The notes beneath the pieces are model-generated. The model was not told the origin of the DNA. It did not search any database and saw only the letters and a program-made list of their open reading frames with translations. This document shows positions 1 to 6,692 of a DNA stretch of 6,692 nucleotides, one piece after another. Within the stretch, counting starts at the first letter, position 1; each line of letters opens with the position of its first letter. A program made the translations under genes and the position numbers. The DNA is from Bacteroidales bacterium H10 (GTDB taxonomy: Bacteria > Bacteroidota > Bacteroidia > Bacteroidales > Muribaculaceae), in contig DAAV01000076.1 of the NCBI GenBank assembly GCA_001701295.1, positions 1 to 6,692 on the forward strand. The letters run 5' to 3'.

Positions 1-584
1 GCAACCACAATTCCGAGAAATTCGCGCAATTTGCGCATGGCCCGGCCGCGATGGGAAATAGCATTCTTTTCGTCAGCAGTCATTTCGGCAAAACATTTGC
101 CCGTTTCTTCCGCTATGAATATCGGATCATATCCGAAACCTGCGTTTCCGTGCGGAGCCGTAGCGATGGCACCATCCACGCGCCCCTCGAAACAATGCTC
201 CTCATTATCGCATATCAAAGCTATGACAGTGGCGAAATGAGCCTTCCTGTCATCTTCTCCTTCCAATTCTCCGAGAAGTTTGGCCACATTGTCGGCAGGG
301 GAACAATGTTCGCCTGCATAGCGCGCGCTATAGACACCTGGAGCTCCGTCAAGGGCGTCTACCATCAGACCCGTATCATCGGCAAAACAGTCATAACCGT
401 ATCGTTCCTTTACCCAACGGGCCTTGATAAGGGCATTTCCTTCCAGAGTATCCGCGGTCTCCGGTATGTCGTCATGACAGCCGATCTCGGCAAGTGACAC
501 AATTTCAAATCCGTCAGAAATTATCTGACGTGCCTCCTGTAGCTTATGGGGGTTGTTGGTTGCAAAAACAAGTTTCCTATTCAT
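1..584 (-). CDS. rdgB: RdgB/HAM1 dITP/XTP pyrophosphatase (3' end cut by window edge)
   Basis: Cytosolic house-cleaning enzyme that hydrolyses non-canonical purine triphosphates (dITP, ITP, XTP) to monophosphate plus pyrophosphate and so keeps deaminated purines out of DNA and RNA. I translated it by hand from the ATG at 584-582; 194 codons stay open to base 3 and the last two bases begin an Ala codon. Family landmarks appear in order: nucleotide-binding ATNNPHK (residues 8-14), EGNALIKAR (48-56), the catalytic acidic ADDTGL (68-73) followed by [12 protein letters not shown] (80-91), GFGYDPIF (149-156), and EKNAISHRG (172-180). The family is usually about 190-205 residues, so only a few C-terminal residues should be missing. 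The ATG precedes the canonical N-terminal strand, so the start is secure. It lies 85 bases downstream of the flippase on the same strand, with no clear terminator or -7 box between, so co-transcription is possible but unproven. Confidence 0.95.
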   Translation of the reverse strand, partial: MNRKLVFATNNPHKLQEARQIISDGFEIVSLAEIGCHDDIPETADTLEGNALIKARWVKERYGYDCFADDTGLMVDALDGAPGVYSARYAGEHCSPADNVAKLLGELEGEDDRKAHFATVIALICDNEEHCFEGRVDGAIATAPHGNAGFGYDPIFIAEETGKCFAEMTADEKNAISHRGRAMRKLREFLGIVV

Positions 585-669
585 CTAATTAATAACGAAA
601 ACACTCCAGTCATATTGCATCATCCACATCGCCGTAAATGTTTTGTCATTACCGGGGACATGGTCTTGA

Positions 670-1911
670 TCAGCTGTGACGGAGGATGGGACGCGAGGCG
701 CGGAACGCAAGAACCGCGACCAAGGTCTCACACGCCACCCAGACAATAGCGCTCCCGGCCGCTCCCATGTGCGGAACCAGCACACAATTTAACACTATTC
801 CCAGAATTGCCGCCAGAACCGTAATACGGTTCACAGCCTTTTCCTTGCCCGCTGCCGTCAATACCTGGACTACCAGCAGACGCTCGATTCCGAAAACCAA
901 CACAAACGGAAAAATAATCCGCAACGGCACTATCGCTCCTTCATAACCGGGACCACTCAACAACATCACAATCTCGGGGGCAAACAATTCTCCCGCAACA
1001 GTCACGGGCAACGCAAACAAAACAAGAATAACAATACATTTTCTTGTGAGCCGCGACATTTCATCTCTTATTCCTCTGGCCGACAAAAGGCTCATCCTCG
1101 GCATAACTGCGTCACCGAGTGCCGTATATACAGCCATGAGAATTGAGAAAAGTTTTGTGGCGGTGCTGTAATAGCCCACCTCCGTATCACCGGCCACAAA
1201 TCCGAGCACGACAACATTGAGAGTGGTGTAAGAGGCAGCCAGCAACATATATGTACCCAAAGAGAAGAACGGCCTGACATATACTTTGATATCTTCCGTA
1301 CTGAAGCGGAATCCGGAACACCGCAACGCATAGATCATGTTGACGGTGGCGGTCATCACCACTACCCCCAGCGTAAGAGCATAATAGACAAGCGTATCGG
1401 ATGAATCCCTCACAAACAGAAACACACAGACGACATATGCACCCCTTATTATAGCGGACCTCAGAGTGATATACCTGAAATCCTCTATCCCCCTGAAAAA
1501 CCATTCCACGAGGAAGACATTGCAAACCAGCTTGCACATGCCGATATACATCATACGCCGGTGATCGCGCAACTCATCTACGGTCAGAGTCAGAACCGCC
1601 ATAACGATCAGACAGACAAGAGTTACAACAAGATGCAATAAAAGCAATCCTGAAAAAGTGCGTCTCATACCGCGACTGTCTTCACGACTACGCGCCACCT
1701 CCCGTATGCCAAGCGCGGAAATCCCCATCATCGATATGAGAATAAAATAAGTCACCAGACTGTCGATAAAACCGACAAGACCGATATTGGCCACACCGAG
1801 CACACGCGAAATGTAGGGATACACTATGAGCGGGAACAAATAAGTGATGCCGGTAAGCAACATCGAATATACGACATTACTTCTGATTCCTTTTTGCCTC
1901 CGGTATGCCAT
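670..1911 (-). CDS. Wzx/RfbX-type oligosaccharide flippase, 12 predicted membrane helices
   Basis: Inner-membrane protein of 413 residues in the polysaccharide-transporter branch of the MOP (MATE/MVF) superfamily. Members flip undecaprenyl-pyrophosphate-linked repeat units of O-antigen, capsule or exopolysaccharide from the cytosolic to the periplasmic leaflet. The N-terminus reads as the family signature: first helix about 12-32, then YISRVLGVANIG (33-44), second helix with YFILISMMGISALGIRE (54-70). About 12 hydrophobic segments follow, near 85-108, 119-142, 151-168, 173-197, 213-238, 251-270, 287-309, 329-352, 362-383 and 384-406. Basic residues cluster in loops (for example RSREDSRGMRR, 74-84). 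The length matches 12-helix Wzx proteins rather than the roughly 480-residue 14-helix type, so I do not call it truncated. Start ATG is at 1911-1909, some 25 bases from a -7 box. The substrate cannot be read from sequence; the transferase and phosphatase genes at the right end suggest a surface polysaccharide. Confidence 0.9.
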   Translation of the reverse strand: MAYRRQKGIRSNVVYSMLLTGITYLFPLIVYPYISRVLGVANIGLVGFIDSLVTYFILISMMGISALGIREVARSREDSRGMRRTFSGLLLLHLVVTLVCLIVMAVLTLTVDELRDHRRMMYIGMCKLVCNVFLVEWFFRGIEDFRYITLRSAIIRGAYVVCVFLFVRDSSDTLVYYALTLGVVVMTATVNMIYALRCSGFRFSTEDIKVYVRPFFSLGTYMLLAASYTTLNVVVLGFVAGDTEVGYYSTATKLFSILMAVYTALGDAVMPRMSLLSARGIRDEMSRLTRKCIVILVLFALPVTVAGELFAPEIVMLLSGPGYEGAIVPLRIIFPFVLVFGIERLLVVQVLTAAGKEKAVNRITVLAAILGIVLNCVLVPHMGAAGSAIVWVACETLVAVLAFRASRPILRHS

Positions 1912-1935
1912 CGTTCATTACTTGGGGATTTTCTA

Positions 1936-1943
1936 CAAAATTA
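1936..1943 (-). promoter_or_regulatory. Candidate Bacteroidota -7 box for the flippase gene
   Basis: Read on the minus strand this is TAATTTTG, an exact match to the Bacteroidota sigma-ABfr -7 consensus TAnnTTTG. It ends 24 bases upstream of the flippase ATG, which would give a leader of roughly 20 bases. No good -33 TTTG lies at the usual 19-21 base spacing, which lowers confidence; the match could partly reflect AT-rich composition. Confidence 0.5.
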
Positions 1944-1957
1944 ATCAAAAATTTTTG

Positions 1958-1965
1958 TAATTTTG
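1958..1965 (+). promoter_or_regulatory. Candidate Bacteroidota -7 box for leuS
   Basis: TAATTTTG matches the -7 consensus TAnnTTTG exactly and faces leuS. Transcription from it would begin near 1970 and give a leader of about 55 bases. That leader (to 2025) shows no T-box-like element, hairpin or leader peptide that I can see. As on the other strand, a -33 TTTG at proper spacing is missing. Confidence 0.55.
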
Positions 1966-2025
1966 CATAATAAAGGTCACAGTCCTTGCTCTCTCCGCTA
2001 AAATGCCACAAACAACAAAACCATA

Positions 2026-4788
2026 ATGGAATACAATCACAGAGAAATCGAGAAGCGCTGGCAGGAGTTCTGGCGCGAGAACAGGATCTATGAAGTCAAG
2101 GAAGACCCTGACCGCAAGAAATTCTATGTGCTCGACATGTTTCCCTATCCCTCGGGTGCAGGCCTTCATGTCGGTCATCCGCTCGGATACATAGCGAGCG
2201 ACATCTATGCCCGTTTCAAACGCCAGCAAGGCTTCAACGTACTCCATCCGATGGGTTACGACGCCTACGGACTGCCTGCCGAGCAATATGCCATTCAGAC
2301 AGGGCAGCATCCCGAAAAAACAACTTCGGAGAATATAGCCCGCTATCGCGAACAGCTCGACAAGATAGGCTTCTCATTCGACTGGAGCCGCGAGGTGCGC
2401 ACATGCGATCCGGAATACTACCGCTGGACGCAATGGGCGTTCATGCAGATGTTCAATTCTTATTTTGACCTCGATCTGAACAAGGCAATGCCTGTGACAA
2501 GACTTGTGGAGCATTTCGAAGCAAACGGATCGGAGGGTATAAATCCGGCGGCCGGCAAGGAACTGCATTTCACGGCCGACGAATGGAACGCTCTCTCCGA
2601 AAAGGAGCAGCGCGAACGCCTTATGAACTACCGCATAGCCTATCAGGGAGAGACTATGGTCAACTGGTGTCCCCAACTCGGCACCGTTCTCGCCAACGAC
2701 GAGGTAAGCGAGGGTCTGAGCGTACGCGGCGGTTACCCTGTCGAACAAAAGATGATGAACCAGTGGTGCCTGCGTGTTTCGGCTTATGCGCCGCGACTTC
2801 TCGAAGGTCTTGACACACTCGACTGGAGCGATTCTCTAAAGGAGACCCAACGTAACTGGATCGGCCGTTCCGAAGGCGCGGAAATGCGTTTCGATGTAGC
2901 GGATTCCGACATTTCTCTCGAGATCTTCACCACACGCGCCGACACAGTGTTCGGCGTCACATTCATGGTTCTTGCACCGGAATCGAAATATGTCTCTCTA
3001 CTGATAACGCCCGACCATCAGGCGGAGGTCGAAGCATACCTCGAGGAAGTAAAACACAAAACCGAGCGTGAACGTCAGATCGAGAAAAAAGTATCGGGAG
3101 TCTTCACCGGAAGCTATGCGGTCAATCCACTGACGGGAAAGAAAATTCCCGTCTGGGTCAGCGATTATGTCCTTGCCGGCTACGGTACAGGCGCCATCAT
3201 GGCGGTTCCGGCCCACGACTCACGCGACTATGCGTTCGCCCGACATTTCGGACTTCCCGTGATTCCTCTTATCGAAGGAGCCGACGTCTCCGAACAGAGT
3301 TTCGACGCCAAGGAGGGAAAAATGATAAACTCCCAAGGCCCGAAGCTTGATCTTAACGGACTCGAAGTAAAAGATGCCATAGCGAAGACAAAACAATATA
3401 TCGAAGAGAGCGGTCTCGGCAAGGTAAAGACCAATTACCGTCTGCGCGACGCGATATTCTCGCGTCAGCGCTATTGGGGCGAACCCTTCCCCGTCTACTA
3501 TAAGGATGGCACCGCATATCTGATGGAAGAAAAAGATCTGCCTCTTCAGCTTCCGCCGGTGTCGAGCTACCTTCCCACCGAAGACGGACAGCCGCCTCTG
3601 GCCCGCGCCGAAGGCTGGACCACACCCGAGGGTTATCCTGTCGAAGTGTGTACGATGCCGGGATTCGCAGGCTCATCGGCCTACTACCTCCGCTATATGG
3701 ATCCACACAATGACAAGGCGCTTGTCGGGAAAGAGGCTGATGAATACTGGCGCAATGTAGACCTCTATGTAGGAGGTGCTGAGCACGCCACGGGACACCT
3801 GATCTATTCCCGCTTCTGGAACAAATTCCTTTACGATATAGGGGCCGTCGCCGAACAGGAACCCTTCAAAAAGCTTATCAACCAGGGCATGATCCAGGGC
3901 AGAAGCAACTTCGTGTACCGGATCAAGAACACCAACACTTTTGTCAGCCACGGGCTCCGCAAGGATCATGACACGACGCCGATCCGCGTCGACATATCCA
4001 TGGTCCAGAACGATGTGCTCGATACAGACCGGTTCCGCAACTGGCGTCCCGAATTCGCGGATGCGGAATTCATACTCGAGGATGGAAAATACATCTGCGG
4101 CTATGCAGTCGAAAAGATGTCCAAATCGATGTTCAATGTAGTGAATCCCGATGATATAGTAGACCGCTATGGCGCCGACACACTCCGTCTCTACGAGATG
4201 TTCCTCGGCCCCGTAGAGCAGTCGAAACCCTGGGACACCAACGGCATAGACGGTGTGAACCGTTTTCTCAAAAAACTGTGGGGACTTTTCGACAAGGCGG
4301 ATCTCTCGGCAAATACCGAAATGTCAAAAGAGGAAAAGAAGGCTGTCCACAAACTTATAAAGAAAGTGACTCAGGACATAGAAAACTTCTCGTTCAACAC
4401 TTCGGTGTCAGCCTTCATGATCGCCGTCAACGAACTGTCGTCGCTGAAATCGACCAACCGCACCGCAGTCGAACTCATAACGCGTGTCATAGCGCCTTTC
4501 GCACCCCATATGGCCGAAGAGTTCTGGCACAGACTGGGTAACGAAGGCAGTGTGGTCGATGCCGCATGGCCGGCTTATGACGAATCGGCTCTGACAGAAG
4601 ACACTGTCAGATATCCGGTGTCATTCAACGGCAAAACCCGTTATATGATCGACGCGCCAGCTGACGCCACCAAAGAAGAAGTCGAGAAAATGGCACTTGC
4701 CGATGCATCGGCCGAAAAATGGCTTTCAGGCAAAGAGCCCCGAAAGGTCATAGTAGTTCCCGGCAGAATTGTCAATATCGTTCTCTGA
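2026..4788 (+). CDS. leuS: Leucyl-tRNA synthetase (bacterial type, complete)
   Basis: Cytosolic class I aminoacyl-tRNA synthetase, 920 residues, that charges tRNA-Leu and edits mischarged products. The Rossmann catalytic half carries [16 protein letters not shown] (40-55; HIGH-type HVGH at 48-51) and the KMSKS loop at 697-701. The CP1 editing domain lies roughly between NWIGRSEG (277-284) and [14 protein letters not shown] (474-487), with the threonine-rich TTRAD (302-306) and the acidic HDSRDY (397-402), so hydrolytic editing looks intact. [18 protein letters not shown] (581-598) belongs to the second catalytic half. An extended stretch at about 640-690 before KMSKS fits the leucine-specific insertion. 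The helical anticodon-binding domain spans about 745-865, and the last 50 or so residues form the C-terminal domain. Zinc-binding CxxC pairs are absent: near 215-248 only C215 and C248 remain. The start fits the family N-terminus MEYNxREIEKRW; the leader is AT-rich without a Shine-Dalgarno, normal for Bacteroidota. A strong terminator follows directly. Confidence 0.98.
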   Translation: MEYNHREIEKRWQEFWRENRIYEVKEDPDRKKFYVLDMFPYPSGAGLHVGHPLGYIASDIYARFKRQQGFNVLHPMGYDAYGLPAEQYAIQTGQHPEKTTSENIARYREQLDKIGFSFDWSREVRTCDPEYYRWTQWAFMQMFNSYFDLDLNKAMPVTRLVEHFEANGSEGINPAAGKELHFTADEWNALSEKEQRERLMNYRIAYQGETMVNWCPQLGTVLANDEVSEGLSVRGGYPVEQKMMNQWCLRVSAYAPRLLEGLDTLDWSDSLKETQRNWIGRSEGAEMRFDVADSDISLEIFTTRADTVFGVTFMVLAPESKYVSLLITPDHQAEVEAYLEEVKHKTERERQIEKKVSGVFTGSYAVNPLTGKKIPVWVSDYVLAGYGTGAIMAVPAHDSRDYAFARHFGLPVIPLIEGADVSEQSFDAKEGKMINSQGPKLDLNGLEVKDAIAKTKQYIEESGLGKVKTNYRLRDAIFSRQRYWGEPFPVYYKDGTAYLMEEKDLPLQLPPVSSYLPTEDGQPPLARAEGWTTPEGYPVEVCTMPGFAGSSAYYLRYMDPHNDKALVGKEADEYWRNVDLYVGGAEHATGHLIYSRFWNKFLYDIGAVAEQEPFKKLINQGMIQGRSNFVYRIKNTNTFVSHGLRKDHDTTPIRVDISMVQNDVLDTDRFRNWRPEFADAEFILEDGKYICGYAVEKMSKSMFNVVNPDDIVDRYGADTLRLYEMFLGPVEQSKPWDTNGIDGVNRFLKKLWGLFDKADLSANTEMSKEEKKAVHKLIKKVTQDIENFSFNTSVSAFMIAVNELSSLKSTNRTAVELITRVIAPFAPHMAEEFWHRLGNEGSVVDAAWPAYDESALTEDTVRYPVSFNGKTRYMIDAPADATKEEVEKMALADASAEKWLSGKEPRKVIVVPGRIVNIVL

Positions 4789-4796
4789 CCGCCCTT

Positions 4797-4840
4797 AAAA
4801 ACAAATCCCGCGCCTCTGCTGAAGTGCGGGATTTGTTTTT
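4797..4840 (+). terminator. Strong intrinsic terminator after leuS
   Basis: Perfect 15-base inverted repeat: AAAAACAAATCCCGC (4797-4811) pairs with GCGGGATTTGTTTTT (4826-4840) around a 14-base loop. The CCCGC/GCGGG core sits at the loop end, and the 3' arm finishes in a T5 run followed by GT. It begins 8 bases after the leuS stop. The A-tract on the 5' arm makes it symmetrical, so it could also stop minus-strand transcription entering from the right. It separates leuS from crcB. Confidence 0.93.
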
Positions 4841-4865
4841 GTCTCACGGGGAAGCCGAAGACATG

Positions 4866-4878
4866 TTGACGGTGTCAA
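4866..4878. repeat. Short inverted repeat upstream of crcB
   Basis: TTGAC-GGT-GTCAA, two perfect 5-base arms with a 3-base centre, 29 bases before the crcB start and beyond the leuS terminator. Its placement in the only region able to hold the crcB promoter would suit a small operator, but a 5-base arm can arise by chance and I recognise no regulator consensus. Confidence 0.25.
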
Positions 4879-4907
4879 TTAATCAAAACATAATTAAAAA
4901 TATACTT

Positions 4908-5279
4908 ATGATAAAAATGATGCTCATCGCTGGCGCAGGCGGATTCGCAGGCACCTGTAGCCGTTTTCTCATAGGCAAGTGGACAGCCGGCATATATCAC
5001 GGGGCCTTCCCTATGGGAACGTTTCTTGTCAACATTATCGGCTGCTTCATAATCGGTCTACTCTTGGGCCTTATTGAGAAAACACATGTCATGACACCGG
5101 AAGAGAATGTCCTCCTCATCACAGGATTCTGCGGAGGATTCACCACTTTCTCCGCTTTTGCCGATGACATGTGGAGGCTCGTCAACAAAGGAGACTGGAC
5201 GACATTCGGCATCTATCTTGCCACAAGCGTCATACTGGGCGTGCTGCTGGTATGGGCCGGGCGCGCACTGGTGCGCTAA
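4908..5279 (+). CDS. crcB: Fluoride ion channel CrcB/Fluc
   Basis: Small inner-membrane protein of 123 residues that forms a dual-topology dimer and exports fluoride passively, protecting cytosolic enzymes. Four hydrophobic helices are visible (about 4-24, 34-56, 65-85, 97-119). Family signatures are all present: GAGGFAGTCSRF (9-20), the helix 2 segment GTFLVNIIGC (37-46) with pore-lining N42, and GFCGGFTTFSAFADD (73-87), whose F81 and F84 match the two phenylalanines of the fluoride pathway and whose GG-TT turn is where the central sodium binds. I chose the ATG at 4908 because it gives the normal family length and lies past the leuS terminator; the same frame stays open back to 4719, but that part would overlap leuS and read through the hairpin. 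A second in-frame ATG is at 4917. The terminator upstream implies its own promoter, though I see no convincing -7 box and no fluoride-riboswitch-like sequence. It is convergent with the phosphatase gene, 44 bases away. Confidence 0.95.
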   Translation: MIKMMLIAGAGGFAGTCSRFLIGKWTAGIYHGAFPMGTFLVNIIGCFIIGLLLGLIEKTHVMTPEENVLLITGFCGGFTTFSAFADDMWRLVNKGDWTTFGIYLATSVILGVLLVWAGRALVR

Positions 5280-5323
5280 GCCGCAAACTCAGACATCCCA
5301 AAGCATCGACAGAAGAACCCTTT

Positions 5324-6049
5324 CTAAAGCACTTTCGGGTTGTGCGCCACCTCGACAAGAAGCCTCAGCGGATCATTCCGTTTGGGGCTTTTTTCCATTA
5401 CATGCTCGAATACGAACTTACGGTGCACATCTGATCCTGTGAGATCGACCATGCCTTCCTTAAGAAGCCATTCGATCTTTTTCCGGGCCGTCTCGCCGTA
5501 ACCGCCTACAATCGAGATATAATTGCACTGGAAGAGTACGCCGCGCGATTTCCATTTCGTATAATCGTTCTCGTTCATATAGCGGTAACGCTCCGGATGG
5601 GCGAGAACGGGCGTAAGGCCGGCAGACAGAATATTTTCTATCATCGTGTCCATGCCATAGGGAGGATTCACATAGGAGGTCTCAACAAGAAGATGATCAC
5701 CGTTATCTCCGATAGGCAACAGATCCCCCGCCTTCAGACGCTCTTCAAACAAAGAGTCAAGCATATTCTCCGAAGCGAGCTTAAGCTCTATGCCTCCTTT
5801 ATAATTCTCAAGAAGATCGGCGAAACGCTCGCGCAGGCGGGATGTCGAATTGGGGCAATCCTCCATGATGTGCGGAGTAAGCCAGACCTTGCGGACACCC
5901 CGCTCTTCCATCGCGTCAAGAGTGAAAAGCGACTCATCCATGGTCCGTATGCCGTCGTCCACGCCGGGCAATATATGTGAATGCCAATCGGTGAAATTCT
6001 CGAGGAGTTCCGACTTGCCAAGTTTGTCTACAGATTTAAAAGGCCACAT
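5324..6049 (-). CDS. CpsB/CapC/YwqE-type PHP-domain phosphatase (likely protein-tyrosine phosphatase)
   Basis: A 241-residue predicted cytosolic metalloenzyme of the PHP family, closest in pattern to CpsB/Wzb-like manganese-dependent tyrosine phosphatases that dephosphorylate capsule-regulating BY-kinases. Metal-ligand motifs run in order: DWHSHILPGVDDG (21-33; H23, H25), TPHI (58-61; H60), ASENM (92-96; E94), LVETSY (121-126; E123), AHPERYRY (150-157; H151) and TGSDVHR (204-210; D207, H209). The 28-residue gap between E123 and H151 equals that in pneumococcal CpsB as I recall it. Length is typical. No signal peptide is seen: the N-terminus MWPFKS is a common start in Bacteroidota homologues. 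It begins 39 bases after the transferase stop on the same strand, so the two are very likely co-transcribed and the context is surface polysaccharide. The partner kinase (Wzc-like) is not in the window. Tyrosine phosphatase activity is inferred from family; other PHP proteins act on histidinol phosphate or DNA, but the HSHILPGVDDG signature favours CpsB. Confidence 0.9.
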   Translation of the reverse strand: MWPFKSVDKLGKSELLENFTDWHSHILPGVDDGIRTMDESLFTLDAMEERGVRKVWLTPHIMEDCPNSTSRLRERFADLLENYKGGIELKLASENMLDSLFEERLKAGDLLPIGDNGDHLLVETSYVNPPYGMDTMIENILSAGLTPVLAHPERYRYMNENDYTKWKSRGVLFQCNYISIVGGYGETARKKIEWLLKEGMVDLTGSDVHRKFVFEHVMEKSPKRNDPLRLLVEVAHNPKVL

Positions 6050-6088
6050 AACAGGATAATAATTACACAGGTTTTATAACAGAGATAC

Positions 6089-6692
6089 CTATTCGTAGAG
6101 ACGCACACCCTGCGCACGTTCCCGATTGCGTATCAACTGCGTGATTAATACATTGAGCAGAATCCAGAGCACCATATCGCCCGCTATGATCCATGTAGGA
6201 TTGAGATAGGAAGAAAGAGCGAGATTCAGGAGTATAAACATCACATCCGCCACCAGGATAGTAATCAGAGCCTCCCATTGCCGACATCCGAGTGCAAGCA
6301 GCTTATGGTGGATATGACACTTGTCCGGCAGAAAAGGGTTATGACCGTTGCGCAAACGATGCAAAAAGACTCTGGCTACATCGAAACAGGGCACAATGAT
6401 CGGGGCGATCGCCACGACCATCATGTTGCCATCCGCGACATCAGTGCCTTTCGGCAGGTCAAATATACGGATAGACAGAAAAGCCAGTACCATTCCGATC
6501 GTAAGCGAGCCGGTATCGCCCATAAATATTTTTGTATGATTTTCGGCTGAGCCGAACACATTATAATAAAAAAACGGAAGTAACGTGCCGAGAGTCGCAC
6601 CTGCAAGAAGAGCATCGGCATATTCGCCTGCTCTGAAAAATATATAGCTGTAAAATATAAGAGCCACCCCACTCAATCCAGAAGCCAGACCA
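6089..6692 (-). CDS. WecA/MraY-family undecaprenyl-phosphate sugar-1-phosphate transferase (N-terminus outside window)
   Basis: Inner-membrane transferase that moves a sugar-1-phosphate (often GlcNAc-1-P) from UDP-sugar to undecaprenyl phosphate, the first step of O-antigen, capsule or teichoic-acid type polymers. The frame is open to the right edge; the visible 200 residues start with GLASGLSG, the tail of the conserved DGxDGLASG motif, so the true start lies beyond the window. A TTG at 6676 is not a start. Also visible are MGDTGSL (57-63), with a conserved loop aspartate, and PDKCHIHHKLL (122-132), whose HIHH triad marks the WecA/TagO/RfbF branch rather than MraY itself. About six membrane segments are seen (near 8-19, 27-46, 62-77, 90-107, 142-162, 166-187). 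The family is usually about 350-380 residues, so somewhat over half is present. It heads the short operon with the PHP phosphatase. Which sugar is used cannot be told; WecA-like GlcNAc is the default guess. Confidence 0.92.
   Translation of the reverse strand, partial: GLASGLSGVALIFYSYIFFRAGEYADALLAGATLGTLLPFFYYNVFGSAENHTKIFMGDTGSLTIGMVLAFLSIRIFDLPKGTDVADGNMMVVAIAPIIVPCFDVARVFLHRLRNGHNPFLPDKCHIHHKLLALGCRQWEALITILVADVMFILLNLALSSYLNPTWIIAGDMVLWILLNVLITQLIRNRERAQGVRLYE

Larger units (their letters stand above)
1936..1965. repeat. Nested AT-rich inverted repeat between divergent promoters
   Basis: Outer arms CAAAATTA (1936-1943) and TAATTTTG (1958-1965) are perfect reverse complements. Between them lies AT plus the 12-base perfect palindrome CAAAAATTTTTG (1946-1957), whose core is an A5T5 tract of the kind that bends DNA. 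The arms are themselves the two outward-facing -7 boxes. The symmetry could simply follow from divergent promoters placed back to back, or it could be an operator for a dimeric regulator acting on both genes. Confidence 0.55.

Noticed and set aside
51..497. 148-codon plus-strand open frame
   Set aside because: It lies entirely antisense to rdgB, whose motifs are unmistakable, and its translation shows no recognisable domain; it is a shadow frame.
585..669. Promoter or terminator between the flippase and rdgB
   Set aside because: No TAnnTTTG box on the minus strand and no hairpin beyond 4-base pairings; nothing there can be supported.
670..785. Possible truncation or frameshift at the flippase C-terminus
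   Set aside because: 413 residues with about 12 helices is the normal size of Wzx-type flippases, and the downstream frame toward 585 is not hydrophobic, so nothing suggests lost helices 13-14.
4719..4907. In-frame upstream extension of crcB (63 codons overlapping the leuS 3' end)
   Set aside because: The extension would run through the leuS terminator hairpin, resembles no Fluc N-terminus, and would make the channel far longer than its family; the ATG at 4908 is the sensible start.
5263..5276. GCGCAC-TG-GTGCGC hairpin at the end of crcB as a terminator
   Set aside because: It sits inside the coding end and has no T-tract after it; folding needs a small loop and leaves about 5 base pairs. 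Probably a by-product of GC-rich codons.
5316..5341. AACCC / GGGTT pairing near the phosphatase stop as a convergent terminator
   Set aside because: Only 5 base pairs around a 16-base loop, overlapping the phosphatase coding end, with no T-tract on either strand.
6089..6676. Complete small membrane protein starting at TTG 6676
   Set aside because: The frame stays open to the window edge and the codons before the TTG encode GLASG, part of a conserved family motif, so this is an internal codon of a cut gene.

Overview
The window looks like chromosomal DNA of a Bacteroidota member, probably order Bacteroidales (a gut lineage such as Muribaculaceae is plausible but not proven). Three things point there: the N-terminus and cysteine pattern of the leucyl-tRNA synthetase, AT-rich gene leaders with no clear Shine-Dalgarno sequence, and two copies of the Bacteroidota -7 promoter box (TAnnTTTG). 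No tool-based taxonomy was possible.

Layout. Minus strand, 1-584: 3' part of rdgB/HAM1, the inosine/xanthosine triphosphate pyrophosphatase, cut by the left edge near its natural end. Minus strand, 670-1911: a 12-helix Wzx-type lipid-linked oligosaccharide flippase. The divergent gap 1912-2025 carries a nested AT-rich palindrome with one candidate -7 box facing each way. Plus strand, 2026-4788: complete leuS, followed by a strong intrinsic terminator at 4797-4840. Plus strand, 4908-5279: crcB/fluC, a fluoride channel. Minus strand, convergent with crcB: a CpsB/Wzb-type PHP-domain phosphatase (5324-6049), preceded in the same operon by the C-terminal 200 residues of a WecA/MraY-family phospho-sugar transferase (6089 to the right edge).

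How the genes relate. The transferase (first step, sugar-phosphate onto undecaprenyl phosphate), the flippase (moving lipid-linked repeat units across the inner membrane) and the PHP phosphatase (likely tyrosine-phosphatase control of polysaccharide export) fit one surface-polysaccharide pathway. They lie on the minus strand on both sides of a plus-strand housekeeping pair (leuS, crcB). rdgB cleans non-canonical purine nucleotides and has no obvious link to the rest.

I see no mobile element, CRISPR array, tRNA, rRNA or clearly undescribed system. No stretch of 300 bases or more lacks a gene. The main items worth a second look are the divergent promoter palindrome, the split of polysaccharide genes around leuS-crcB, and a fluoride channel gene without a recognisable fluoride riboswitch.
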